In this document: positions 22,395 to 31,248 of the stretch, in pieces | Layout: each line of letters begins with the position of its first letter | Numbering within the stretch: position 1 is the stretch's first letter | From: Crinalium epipsammum PCC 9333 | Lineage (GTDB): Bacteria > Cyanobacteriota > Cyanobacteriia > Cyanobacteriales > PCC-9333 | Assembly: GCF_000317495.1 (NCBI RefSeq) | Contig: NC_019735.1 | Coordinates: forward strand, 1 to 44,285 | DNA length: 44,285 nucleotides | Direction of reading: 5' to 3' | Notes under the pieces: generated by a model | Database searches by the model: none | The model's input: the letters and a program-made list of their open reading frames with translations, nothing else | What the model was told of the DNA's origin: nothing | Program-made: the position numbers and the translations under genes

Positions 22395-25300
22395 CCAAGT
22401 TCACCCCTACCCGACGCGGTAATAATTGTCCTATATGTGGCGATAGTTCTGGAGATTGCCGGATAGTTGATAAGATTGTACTTTGTCACACTGGCATTGA
22501 TAGTGATGCTGGCATTACAGGTTGGAAATACCTACACAACGATAAATCAGGGATTTGGGGCGTTTATGTTCCCGATACTGGAACCAATGAACAGGGTAAA
22601 AGCTGGCAGGATGTAGCAGAAGAACGTAACCAGCGCAGACAACGTGAGCGTGAACAACAGCAAGCAAAATCATTGCCAGCGAGTGAGCGCAACAAACACT
22701 ATCGTGCGATCGCCAAAAAATTAACTCTTAGCCAAAAGCATCGACAACATTTATTAGAGCATAGAGGGCTAACAATAGCCGAGATTGACTTTGCCTATCA
22801 ACAAGGTTGGATCAGAACATGGATTCCAGGACAGGAAGTTTTTGGCATATCTGCCAATTTAGCAGGTGTCAGCACAGGTCTTGGATTTAAACAATCCCTA
22901 GTAGGGGTTGATGGCTTTACTATTGCTGCTTGTGATATTGATGGTAACATCACAGGTCATCAAATCGCTACAGATGACCGTGAAAAGTTTGCTAAGTATA
23001 TTTGGTTGTCCAGTGCATCTAAGGGCGGTAGCAGCCCACATTTGCCTAGTGGTGAACTGCCTTTATTTGTCTGGAAGCATCCAGAATGCAAAGTAATTAG
23101 TGAGGTTCAGTTTGCCGAAGGTGGCGTAAAATCGCTTATAGTCGCTCTCAAGCTGTGGTCACAAGGTCGTACAGATATAGTTGTGGTCGGTGCTGCTGGT
23201 GGTAATTTTGCTGGTAGTCCAGAGTTATTAAAAACTGTATTAGACCGAATTGTATCCCCTAAATGTTTGCTGTATCCCGATGCAGGTGCGATCGTCAATC
23301 CTCACATTATGATCCAATACCGCAAACTCTACCACTTACTACTAGAGTGCGGTATTGACTTAAACGTTGCTTGGTGGGGTCAAGTTGATAAAAATCACCC
23401 AGATATTGATGAAAAACCCGCAGATGTTAAAGTCAAAATTATTACATTTACAGATTTTGATGATTTAGCACCAAGAAATGATTTTCATGTCAGTAGTGAA
23501 AAACAAACTTACTATTGTTTCGACTGTGGGGAGAGTGGCAATGCTATCCATTTCTTAATGGAAATTGGTAAACAATCATTTACTGATACCGTCCTAAAGT
23601 TAGCAGAAAAGCATCAAATACCCATAGCTTGGGACACTGATAAACCCAACCGTGTAGCACGAGAAACCATTGAGTTAGTCAAGAGTAAAACTGATATTGT
23701 AGAAACCATATCAGAACATTTAACCCTATACAGCAGAGGTAAGAATTTTCAGGGTAATTGTCCATTTCATAATTCAGAAACGCATGGCGAACGTCACAAA
23801 GAAAGAGCGAGTATTGAGGAACCAGATCCGGTAGAGTATGAAGCCTACAATAAAAAGCTTGAAGATGAAGAAAAAGGGGAGGAAGCATACCAGCAAGATC
23901 AACAACGCCAATGGCGTGAGCAGTACCATGATAGAGCTAAACACGCATGGAACAAAGCTAAAAGGTTTACCCCGACTCATAAAATTAATAGTAAATATTT
24001 TGACTTTCCTATACCTGAAGCTGGTTATCTTACTGCTGTTAAAAGTGGGTTAGGAAGTGGTAAAACTGAGTGGTTACGTCGTGCTGTGGAGTTATTGCCG
24101 GATGAAGGTTGGGTAGCACTGGGATATAGAAACTCACTACTACTACAATCGTCTGAGCGATGGAATTTCAGCCACCTTCATATACACAAAGCTTTTTTAC
24201 TCATCAAAGATCCACGTTGTAAAATAGCTTGTTGTGTTGACAGCTTAGGGCATTTTGAACCAGAAGACTTTGACGACAAAAACCTGATTTTAGACGAGGT
24301 AATGTCGATCATTAAACATCTGTTGTACGGTAGCACGATTAAGGATAGACGTACACAGATATTAGACAAATTTACTGAGGCTGTGCGACGTGCCAAGCGG
24401 GTATTTATCCTTGATGGAATGCTGGCAGACTGGGCGGTTAACTACATTCAACAGTTGCGAGGTGACGATAAAGTTACCAAGATTGATAATGAGTATAAAC
24501 GAGAGCCACTGAATATTAATTTCTACTTAGGTACATCAAAATTAGATCAACTTAGACCCAATGATAAATCGCCATTAGTATCAAGAATTAGACGCTCAGT
24601 TGAGCCAATTTGCATTTGTGCAGACTCTCAGGTATTTTGTGAAGCTATTGAGGAAATTCTGATTGATGCTGGTATGGAAGGTATCAGAATTGATGGTAAA
24701 ACTATTAGTGACGCTAAGAGCAAAGATTTCCTCAAAAATCCTAATGCTTGGATTGAGAAAAACCGACCGGATTATGTAATACTTTCACCAACTGCTGAAA
24801 GTGGCGTTGATATTAGCATCCTTGGTCATTTTAAAGATCAATACTGCTTCTTTTTTGGTGTGATTGATGTTGATTCGATGCTTCAGTTCTTAGGTAGAAT
24901 TAGAGATATTGCTACCCAACGTTGGATCTGGTGTGCTGAATTCGGATTAGATGACAACGAGGGTATGCGATCGCCATTCCCAAGTCAGGTAGAAAAAGCT
25001 TTGCAACAATTCTTAATTGAGGATGGATTAAGAGTAATTGAGGGTTTAGATAATAGTGATGCGCTCGCCAAATTACTCCAAGATATTGTTGAGGCTAACA
25101 AATCTATCCACCATAAAGTTTTTACCTCATTAAAAGCCACAGATAACTATGAACGGTTCAACCTACGCGCCTGTCTACTAGAATCGTTACAAAAAGCCGG
25201 ACATAATGTTATTGAGTTTACGGGCAACCACAATGATGATGCAGCTTTTAGGTATAAGGAAGCATCAGAGGAAGTTAAGCAACAAACCAGTGCCGATATT

Positions 25301-26392
25301 TTCTACTCTGATAATATTGATGCAGAACAAGCGGAAACTATCAGCCGTAACTATTCCGCTACTTGGGAAGATCGCTGCAAAGTGATGAAAGCGCAACTTT
25401 TAAAGCGTCTACCAGGAATTGAAGCAACTGAGCGTTGGTTCCCAGAATTTATCTACAAAGTACGGTATGAGGATCGCAATTTTATCAATAAATGTCAGCT
25501 TTATTGGTTGTTAACACATCCAGAGGCAGCTTTATTACAACAGCGAGAACGATGGCATTGGTTTATCAAACAGGAGAAAGTATTTTTAGGAGATTTCCGT
25601 AGTGATTTCTCAAAGGTGTGGGCATTGCAACAATTGGGCATTTTGGAGTTGATTGAATCTAAAAATGTTTGGAGTGATGAAAGCCCAGAGTTACTAGAAC
25701 TGGTAAAGCGTGGTAAGGATAAAAAAGTAGCATCGGCACTTGGTATGAGTGTTGGGCAATCTACGCCAACAGCTTATCTACGTCGGGTATGTCGGTTGAT
25801 TGGAGTCAAACTCAAGCATGATAGAAAGCGAAAAAATAAAAAGCAAATAACTCTCGTATCTATATATCAACCTGCCCTTCACGATCCAGACAGGCTAGTA
25901 ATTCTTGAATGTATTGATCGTAGATTGCAGAAATATGTCACAGGAGAAATACCAGTTATGGACTGGGGATTAACCCCAACACAACCCAACTGTCACACAC
26001 CAGTAATGGCTACAGTCGCAGAAAATGAAACAGCCCCCAAAACACCCGTAAATCAACCTCAAACCCAGATAGAGCAAAAATTACAGCCTGTGCAAGTTTT
26101 CCCTGATATGTATAACAAACATAGTAAAACTTGCACAGCCAATGAGGAGACTATTACCCCCCAACTGGCACAAAAAGAAGAATTAACTATTGAGGAGGAG
26201 TTAGAGGTTGAGGACTGCTTAAGTATCCTCAACCCCGTTGATAATGAGGAACTGCTGCACGATCGGGAATTCCATCTAAGCATGATGGCTGAACTTAAGG
26301 GATTGAGCCAACGGATAAAATGCGCTTTTTGGTCACGCTTACCCAATTGGCGGCGGCTACAGTTGAAGCAATGGCAGATGGGTCATGCTTAA
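22391..26392 (+). CDS. Plasmid replication protein, CyRepA1-like primase-helicase
   Basis: 1333 residues. The N-terminal zinc site is CPICG with two further Cys (about 13-33). A Toprim-like region follows (FAEGGVKSLIVALKLW, LLYPDAGA), typical of DUF3854. The helicase part has Walker A SGLGSGKT (552-559) and DE (635-636). The C-terminal half continues with SPTAESGVDISILGHF and an arginine-finger-like QFLGRIRD, then a low-complexity end. Between the Toprim and helicase parts is an unusual insert with CFDCG (376-379) and CPFH (457-460), the two halves of a DnaG-type zinc finger in swapped order. Likely the plasmid initiator. Expression is coupled to the leader peptide. Confidence 0.85.
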   Translation: MTKFTPTRRGNNCPICGDSSGDCRIVDKIVLCHTGIDSDAGITGWKYLHNDKSGIWGVYVPDTGTNEQGKSWQDVAEERNQRRQREREQQQAKSLPASERNKHYRAIAKKLTLSQKHRQHLLEHRGLTIAEIDFAYQQGWIRTWIPGQEVFGISANLAGVSTGLGFKQSLVGVDGFTIAACDIDGNITGHQIATDDREKFAKYIWLSSASKGGSSPHLPSGELPLFVWKHPECKVISEVQFAEGGVKSLIVALKLWSQGRTDIVVVGAAGGNFAGSPELLKTVLDRIVSPKCLLYPDAGAIVNPHIMIQYRKLYHLLLECGIDLNVAWWGQVDKNHPDIDEKPADVKVKIITFTDFDDLAPRNDFHVSSEKQTYYCFDCGESGNAIHFLMEIGKQSFTDTVLKLAEKHQIPIAWDTDKPNRVARETIELVKSKTDIVETISEHLTLYSRGKNFQGNCPFHNSETHGERHKERASIEEPDPVEYEAYNKKLEDEEKGEEAYQQDQQRQWREQYHDRAKHAWNKAKRFTPTHKINSKYFDFPIPEAGYLTAVKSGLGSGKTEWLRRAVELLPDEGWVALGYRNSLLLQSSERWNFSHLHIHKAFLLIKDPRCKIACCVDSLGHFEPEDFDDKNLILDEVMSIIKHLLYGSTIKDRRTQILDKFTEAVRRAKRVFILDGMLADWAVNYIQQLRGDDKVTKIDNEYKREPLNINFYLGTSKLDQLRPNDKSPLVSRIRRSVEPICICADSQVFCEAIEEILIDAGMEGIRIDGKTISDAKSKDFLKNPNAWIEKNRPDYVILSPTAESGVDISILGHFKDQYCFFFGVIDVDSMLQFLGRIRDIATQRWIWCAEFGLDDNEGMRSPFPSQVEKALQQFLIEDGLRVIEGLDNSDALAKLLQDIVEANKSIHHKVFTSLKATDNYERFNLRACLLESLQKAGHNVIEFTGNHNDDAAFRYKEASEEVKQQTSADIFYSDNIDAEQAETISRNYSATWEDRCKVMKAQLLKRLPGIEATERWFPEFIYKVRYEDRNFINKCQLYWLLTHPEAALLQQRERWHWFIKQEKVFLGDFRSDFSKVWALQQLGILELIESKNVWSDESPELLELVKRGKDKKVASALGMSVGQSTPTAYLRRVCRLIGVKLKHDRKRKNKKQITLVSIYQPALHDPDRLVILECIDRRLQKYVTGEIPVMDWGLTPTQPNCHTPVMATVAENETAPKTPVNQPQTQIEQKLQPVQVFPDMYNKHSKTCTANEETITPQLAQKEELTIEEELEVEDCLSILNPVDNEELLHDREFHLSMMAELKGLSQRIKCAFWSRLPNWRRLQLKQWQMGHA

Positions 26393-26491
26393 CCAATTTA
26401 AGTATCCTTGCCAAACTCACGAAAACTCACATTTTTAACTATTAGGGATGAATAAGCGCAAAGCTGTCACTAGGGGCAAGATAATAAATTT

Positions 26492-26839
26492 ATGACAGAA
26501 ACCACAACACAACCAGAAAACAATTATATTCCCCAAGAAGATGTTGAAATAGACCCTGTTACCGCTTACTGCAACTGGGTTTTAGGAAAACCATTTAAAG
26601 ATAGTATTGCCAAGCTGGACAAGGCTGGTGTAATTGCATACGTTAATCACATTACCAGTTCGTTAACATCAGTTCAGGAGCCAGCGAAAAGCTTTTGGAA
26701 GGGATATAAAGCTGGAATATTAGGCACAGAAAAGTTAGCAGATGATGAAATATTTGCTATAGGGTACGATGCAGCATTAGGAATAGTTAAGCCTCCATTA
26801 CCTAAGCGTAAACCCAAAAATGTAACAAGCACAACTTAA
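26492..26839 (+). CDS. Hypothetical protein downstream of rep
   Basis: 115 residues, not recognised. It is acidic at the N-terminus (ENNYIPQEDVEIDPVTAYCN), with a central helical segment containing FWKGYKAGILGTEKLADDE and a basic Pro/Lys-rich tail (KPPLPKRKPKNV) that could bind nucleic acid. It follows rep by about 100 bases and ends before a strong palindrome at 26925. Confidence 0.5.
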   Translation: MTETTTQPENNYIPQEDVEIDPVTAYCNWVLGKPFKDSIAKLDKAGVIAYVNHITSSLTSVQEPAKSFWKGYKAGILGTEKLADDEIFAIGYDAALGIVKPPLPKRKPKNVTSTT

Positions 26840-26924
26840 GGTAATAGATGCTTAGAGAGTCTAACATTGTACCTTTTTACACCGATATTATTAGTATTTC
26901 GAGTGAGGTTACTTTTCATCTACA

Positions 26925-26946
26925 AAACACTGCGATCGCAGTGTTT
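26925..26946. terminator. 22-bp perfect palindrome centred on a HIP1 site
   Basis: AAACACTGCGATCGCAGTGTTT is perfectly self-complementary, with HIP1 (GCGATCGC) at its centre. It could terminate the upstream gene or be the operator of the toxin-antitoxin pair starting at 27036. No T-run follows. Confidence 0.5.
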
Positions 26947-27035
26947 AGAAAAAACTAAAAACGGACGTAAAAGGAACTCTTTTCGTTACGCTGCAATTAT
27001 GACCACTTATCTAGAACATTAGTAGGTTTCGCTCT

Positions 27036-27290
27036 ATGAAACTCTCCCAAATCCAAAAACAAATTAAATATGTCACTAATGCTGCTGGGGAAAAGACAGA
27101 AGTTCTGATCCCTGTTGAAATTTGGGAAACTATAAAAGAGCTTCTGCAACCAATAGAAAGCGGACTAGATCCAATAGATTCTAACGAACCCAAAGCCCAA
27201 ATTTTAGCTGATTTGCAAGAATCCATTCGACAAGGGAGAACAGGGCAAACCTACCCTGTTTCAGCACTATGGGATGATATGGACAGCTAA
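27036..27290 (+). CDS. Antitoxin of a ParE/RelE-type toxin-antitoxin pair
   Basis: 84 residues. LIPVEIWETIKELLQPIES is the typical middle of cyanobacterial type II antitoxins, followed by a C-terminal toxin-neutralising arm (ILADLQESIRQGRTGQTYPV, then ALWDDMDS). The N-terminal strand may form part of a dimer DNA-binding fold. It is four bases upstream of the toxin gene, as expected. It would bind and inhibit the toxin and repress its own operon. Confidence 0.75.
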   Translation: MKLSQIQKQIKYVTNAAGEKTEVLIPVEIWETIKELLQPIESGLDPIDSNEPKAQILADLQESIRQGRTGQTYPVSALWDDMDS

Positions 27291-27294
27291 TATT

Positions 27295-27621
27295 ATGGTT
27301 GAAGTTCGCTTTACTCAAACATTTAAGCGTCGTCTTAAAGCACTTTCTAAACGGTATCGGCAGATTCAACAAGATATTCAACCTATCATTGACGAGCTTC
27401 AAAATGGACAATTCATCGGCGACCAAATTTCTGGAACAGATTTTACCGTATTCAAAGTGCGAGCCAAAAACAGCGACATTCCCACAGGAAAAAGTGGTGG
27501 CTATCGGCTAATCTATCAATTAGTTTCTCCTGACTGTGTTCTTTTGCTCTTGATAATTGCCAAATCAGATCAAACCGATGTCAGCGTAGAAGAAATTGAC
27601 GATGCAATTAACAAGGCATAG
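27295..27621 (+). CDS. RelE/ParE-superfamily toxin
   Basis: 108 residues from the ATG at 27295. It begins VEVRFTQTFKRRLKALSKRY, continues with DIQPIIDELQNGQF and GDQISGTDFTVFKVRAKN, and carries the family signature SGGYRLIYQLVSPDCVLLLLI with the conserved basic Arg. These toxins are mRNA interferases or gyrase poisons; which of the two cannot be read here. It forms a bicistron with the preceding antitoxin. Confidence 0.8.
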   Translation: MVEVRFTQTFKRRLKALSKRYRQIQQDIQPIIDELQNGQFIGDQISGTDFTVFKVRAKNSDIPTGKSGGYRLIYQLVSPDCVLLLLIIAKSDQTDVSVEEIDDAINKA

Positions 27622-27992
27622 TCTGTACTAACTTTTCTAGTAACTGCAAAGAACGCTCAATATATTCCCAATGCTCGAAAGTGGCTAGAGCCACGCCATT
27701 GATAAAATTAATAAAGGCTCGCTATGAACGGAGAAACGTTGCTCCTAACCCCCCAGTTTCAAACCAAGTCAGAGTAGGGAGGAGACAATAACCACAATTC
27801 TTGTGTATGAATATCCATACCTTTCTATTTTGACTACAGTTCTATAGGGCTATCGCCCTCAACTTTTAAAAAAACTGTTCAAACCTATCAGTAGAAACAG
27901 TTTTATCCGGTGGCAATTTTGAAAGTACCATCATTGTTAAAAACTGTTAATTGCAGATTGTGGAGTGCTACTTTTAAGTTTTATACCAACCA
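27622..27992. other. Intergenic region with gene remnant and AAACAGTTTT copies
   Basis: On the reverse strand, about 27618-27724 reads FINFINGVALATFEHWEYIE, then RSLQLLEKLVQTMPC before a stop, which looks like a C-terminal coding relic. A GGGC-TATC-GCCC hairpin lies at about 27847. Between 27868 and 27952 there are three copies of the AAACAGTTTT core also found in the 18-bp repeat array. No complete gene is visible. Confidence 0.4.
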
Positions 27993-28451
27993 TCACATAT
28001 CCCCAAAGATAGCCTCCATATCCTCTTGAGTACCTACTCCTTTAATTAGTGATTCTCTCTTAGGCTTAGATTCAAGTTCAGGTAATGATTCAGGTTCAGG
28101 CGCAGATAAGGGTTGTGCTTGTGCATAGTTTTGACCGTTCATTATTACAATTTGCTGAGTCGGTCTTTCCAAAAAGAATACCTGACGAATGTAACTAGCG
28201 TAGTTCTCTAAAGCATTGCAAGCTTCTAAAGCTATTATCCTTAATTCCTCCTTAGATAAATTACCTTTTTCTCTATATGCAAATGGCAAATAACACATTC
28301 GCAAAACTTGCCAAATCAAATCCTTAGACTCACGCGCTCCTTTAGAGTTCAGATACGATAACACTACACCTTCTGGTGTATCTTCTAAGGCTTGAAGCCT
28401 CAATTTAAAATCAATAGATTTCTTACGAGGAAGCTGATCGTTATCATTCAT
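27993..28451 (-). CDS. Putative ParR-like partner of ParM
   Basis: 152 residues. A basic N-terminus (PRKKSIDFKLRLQALEDTPE) leads into a helical domain up to about 100, then a Pro/Glu/Ser-rich tail ending MEAIFGDM. Its ATG overlaps the ParM stop (ATGA), so the two are translated together. In ParMRC systems the small second gene encodes the DNA-binding adaptor whose C-terminus contacts the filament, and this gene fits that place. The sequence itself does not prove the ParR fold. Confidence 0.6.
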   Translation of the reverse strand: MNDNDQLPRKKSIDFKLRLQALEDTPEGVVLSYLNSKGARESKDLIWQVLRMCYLPFAYREKGNLSKEELRIIALEACNALENYASYIRQVFFLERPTQQIVIMNGQNYAQAQPLSAPEPESLPELESKPKRESLIKGVGTQEDMEAIFGDM

Positions 28452-29665
28452 TACACTGCTACCTTGCCTTTAAAGTAATTAAACAAACCAAAAATATCAA
28501 TCAACCGGAACGCTAACGCTTCTTTTTGATGACGCTCAGTTTTTAACTTGTCGAAAGCTGTTTCAACCTGTTCAGTAATATCAGCCCCCCAACAAATAGG
28601 AACTATTGGTCTATCTCCAGGCTGCGGCAATCGTGGCAGTTGAGATTTTTCACGCACACCAAAATACTTATTTAACTCCGGCTTCAAATAAACTCCTGCA
28701 CCACCACAAATAATTACTTCATCTAAATCTCTTGGCAAACACCTATCCAACCATTGCTCTAACTCTTGCCAATATTCCGCACGGGAGCTAGTAATTGCTT
28801 CAGTAATCTTTTTAATTTCTGATAAACGAAACTCAGGATCTCTACTTCTAGCTAAACCTTGAATTGCAGCAGTGTTTTCCAGCTTAATTGAGGAGAAATT
28901 ATCTGGACGATTCATCATCAAATAATCAGCTTGGAAAATTGCCCTAGATAACTCTAGTGGTTTTTGACCACTGGTACGTTCTAATACCTTATCCTCCAAC
29001 TTCATAAAACCTATTTCTGGACTTTCCCCCTTTACCATTCGACCACCGCTAAACTGCAAAGCTGTTACATTACGATGCCCAAACATCAAAACAGCTAACG
29101 TGCGATCGCGAAACCAATCTAATCCTTTCTGCTTAACTCGTACCATTGCCAAACCACTTCCTTCAGGTCGGCATAGGAAATTAGTCAATTTCACTTTTAA
29201 CGGCTGACCTCTAAAAGTATAATCAGCCAAAATTTTAGTTAACTGATCTTTTAACCTATTTCGATCTTCGTACTCATTCCAAGGCAACAATACCACCAGT
29301 TCCAACGTTATATTATTGACATTACGTTTAGTAGAACTGGCTTTATCTATAATCACACCTATTATTGCGGAGGTCTTATAAATTGCTCTTTCATACTTCA
29401 ATTCTTTTAGTCCGACATCACCAGAAAAATCACGAGCGAAAGAACCTACTAAGTAAATTTGATTTTCCCATTCAACCCATGCTTCATCTTCTGGTCTTGG
29501 GCTACCTAATTGTCCTTTACCAGATCTATAGTTTTCTAAAGTTTCTCTTGAAACGGACGCAACCTCTGGTAACATTGTTACTAAATAAGTCTCTTTTATT
29601 CCTTCGACCTCGGCAATTACCTTCGTAAGTGATGCACCTGGATCAATTGCAAGTGTTATTTTCAC
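28451..29665 (-). CDS. parM: ParM/StbA-family actin-like partition ATPase
   Basis: 404 residues. The actin fold signature appears as phosphate-1 LAIDPGASLTKVIAE (4-18), phosphate-2 AVLMFGHRNVTALQFSGGRM, and the adenosine motif EVIICGGAGVYLKPELN. It polymerises into filaments that push plasmid copies apart, attached through the partner encoded just downstream. The expected centromere is present upstream as phased CAGGA/TTCCTG repeats (29775-29950). Together this makes a complete type II-like partition system. Confidence 0.85.
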   Translation of the reverse strand: MKITLAIDPGASLTKVIAEVEGIKETYLVTMLPEVASVSRETLENYRSGKGQLGSPRPEDEAWVEWENQIYLVGSFARDFSGDVGLKELKYERAIYKTSAIIGVIIDKASSTKRNVNNITLELVVLLPWNEYEDRNRLKDQLTKILADYTFRGQPLKVKLTNFLCRPEGSGLAMVRVKQKGLDWFRDRTLAVLMFGHRNVTALQFSGGRMVKGESPEIGFMKLEDKVLERTSGQKPLELSRAIFQADYLMMNRPDNFSSIKLENTAAIQGLARSRDPEFRLSEIKKITEAITSSRAEYWQELEQWLDRCLPRDLDEVIICGGAGVYLKPELNKYFGVREKSQLPRLPQPGDRPIVPICWGADITEQVETAFDKLKTERHQKEALAFRLIDIFGLFNYFKGKVAV

Positions 29666-29774
29666 CTAATACTTTCCTCACCCTTCCCCAGTTTTACTAA
29701 TTTTCGCTCTCAACGCTTCAGCCTCTATCCCCCCAAAGTGATGCTTATTACCCAGTAAAATCTGTAAAAAAGAA

Positions 29775-29950
29775 CAGGAAAATTCAGGAATAAATCAGGA
29801 CAAACCAGGAAATACCAGGAATTAATCAGAAAATATCAGGACAACCCCAACTTTGCAGCCCTCTATACTACAGAAAATTGCCCTTCCTCTCTAAAATACT
29901 TTCCTTTTTTTCCCTACTTTTTCCTTTTTTTTCCTGAATTTTCCTGATCC
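29775..29950. repeat. parC: parC-like centromere: two opposed arms of ~10-bp repeats
   Basis: Arm 1 has seven CAGGA-type units starting at 29775, 29785, 29796, 29806, 29816, 29827 (CAGAA) and 29837; steps are 10 or 11 bases, close to one helical turn. Arm 2 has the inverse motif TTCC(TG) at 29901, 29910, 29921, 29931 and 29941. About 60 bases separate the arms. Established ParMRC centromeres (R1 parC) are two clusters of 11-bp repeats flanking the parM promoter. Here they lie 110 bases upstream of parM. Confidence 0.8.
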
Positions 29951-30691
29951 GCTACACCCCAACAGCAACCGACCCTCAAGCAGTTTTGACCCCGTTTCGA
30001 TAACCTAAAAAGCAAGGAATACTTTTCTGTATAAATTCTCTATTCATAAAATATTGCACCATTTTCCAGGTTTTTAGCCCTCCTCACCCCCGATAGCCCT
30101 CCGTGTCACACATTTGCACTACAAAAAGACGAGTTATCAACTTCTGTAAAACCACTACTTTTCGTGTGACAGGTAGACTACAAGGTAAGCGATCGCACTC
30201 CGAAGTCAGGGTATTTTCCTGGTAGAAGTTGTACAAACGCAATAAAAAATATTTATAGACGTTCTATTTATTACAAATAAGGTAAAGGTACAAATAAAAA
30301 ATGTGACTACCAAATCTAGTTTACTAAATTAGGTTAATACTAATGATAATCGGACAATTTATAGCAATAGCAATATTAAAATAGTGCTATAAGTCATAAA
30401 ACCTATATATTGTATATAGTTCAAGTTTTTAAATTAGGCTATTATAGTTAAATAAAGTTTTTGAAAAATACTCAAAATTGAGTAAACTAGGTTCGTATTA
30501 AGCTTTTTAATTAATAAATAATAGGGACGATTCAAGCTATTAATAAATTAAATAAGAACAAAACTGGACTATGCGATCGCACAACCACACTACCAAATCT
30601 TAGCTCATTACTAAACTGCTATATCCCTTGCAAATGCAGCTTTGTGTCAAGCTTTGAGTAGTAAATTTTACTGTTAATAAATGTTTTACAC
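29951..30691. other. Long AT-rich non-coding region, possible oriT
   Basis: No gene is seen. It contains an inverted repeat GTCACAC (30105-30111) / GTGTGAC (30174-30180) and very AT-rich DNA at 30240-30560. It precedes the mobilisation genes, the usual place for an origin of transfer, but no nick-site consensus can be named with confidence. Confidence 0.35.
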
Positions 30692-30758
30692 AAGCACCAA
30701 AGTGCGCGGTGCTTAATAAAAAGTACCGTGATTGTTGTATCTTTATTCACTGTTGTAC
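30692..30758 (+). repeat. Dispersed hairpin repeat, copy 1
   Basis: Hairpin AAGCACC/GGTGCTT (30692-30714), then AATAAAAAGTACCGTGATTG and a tail ending CACTGTTGTAC. Downstream, a degenerate stretch rich in CTAACTGC and GCAC continues to about 30830. Shares its core with three other copies (33846, 36367, 42002), always in the same orientation. Confidence 0.75.
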
Positions 30759-30924
30759 AGCATTTATAACTGCCCTATTGCACTACACTTCTAACTGCCC
30801 TGTTGCACAGCACTTACAACTGAATTGTTTTTACAGCACAAGGCTAGAAACTACCTTAAGTTAGAGAGTGCGTTCGTTGTTAAGCGAGTAAAATAATCTC
30901 TTAAGTACTGACTGTTTATTAGGC

Positions 30925-31248
30925 ATGGCTAAGGAAGCTCGCAACAAAATTGTAAGAATACGGCTAACAAAGAGTGAAAATGACTTAGCCGAACTTATGG
31001 CGTTGAACGAGCGGATAACAATCAACGAGTTATTTAGAGAATACACACTCAAAAAAGCAGAACTGGTAGATACTAATACCAAATTGCAGTTCATTGAGAA
31101 AACAGCCAAAACCTTATTAAAACTGAATAAGTACATTAAAGACACTTCTCAACCCGAAGAAATTAACAGTCTACTTACTCAAGTAAAAGCAGAATTAATT
31201 GAAGCGCGTGCCTTGATTGCTAACCGATCTAATAGTCTTGACGTATGA
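30925..31248 (+). CDS. mobC: Mobilisation accessory protein (MobC-like RHH)
   Basis: 107 residues. The N-terminus (KIVRIRLTKSENDLAELMAL, then ERITINELFREYTLKK) is a ribbon-helix-helix domain of the MobC/relaxosome type; the rest is a long amphipathic helix. Its stop overlaps the relaxase start (ATGA), the classic mobilisation gene arrangement. It probably binds oriT and helps the relaxase nick. Confidence 0.75.
   Translation: MAKEARNKIVRIRLTKSENDLAELMALNERITINELFREYTLKKAELVDTNTKLQFIEKTAKTLLKLNKYIKDTSQPEEINSLLTQVKAELIEARALIANRSNSLDV

Noticed and set aside
29951-30691. A definite oriT with a named nick site
   Set aside because: Position is right but no reliable consensus for this relaxase type can be identified by eye.
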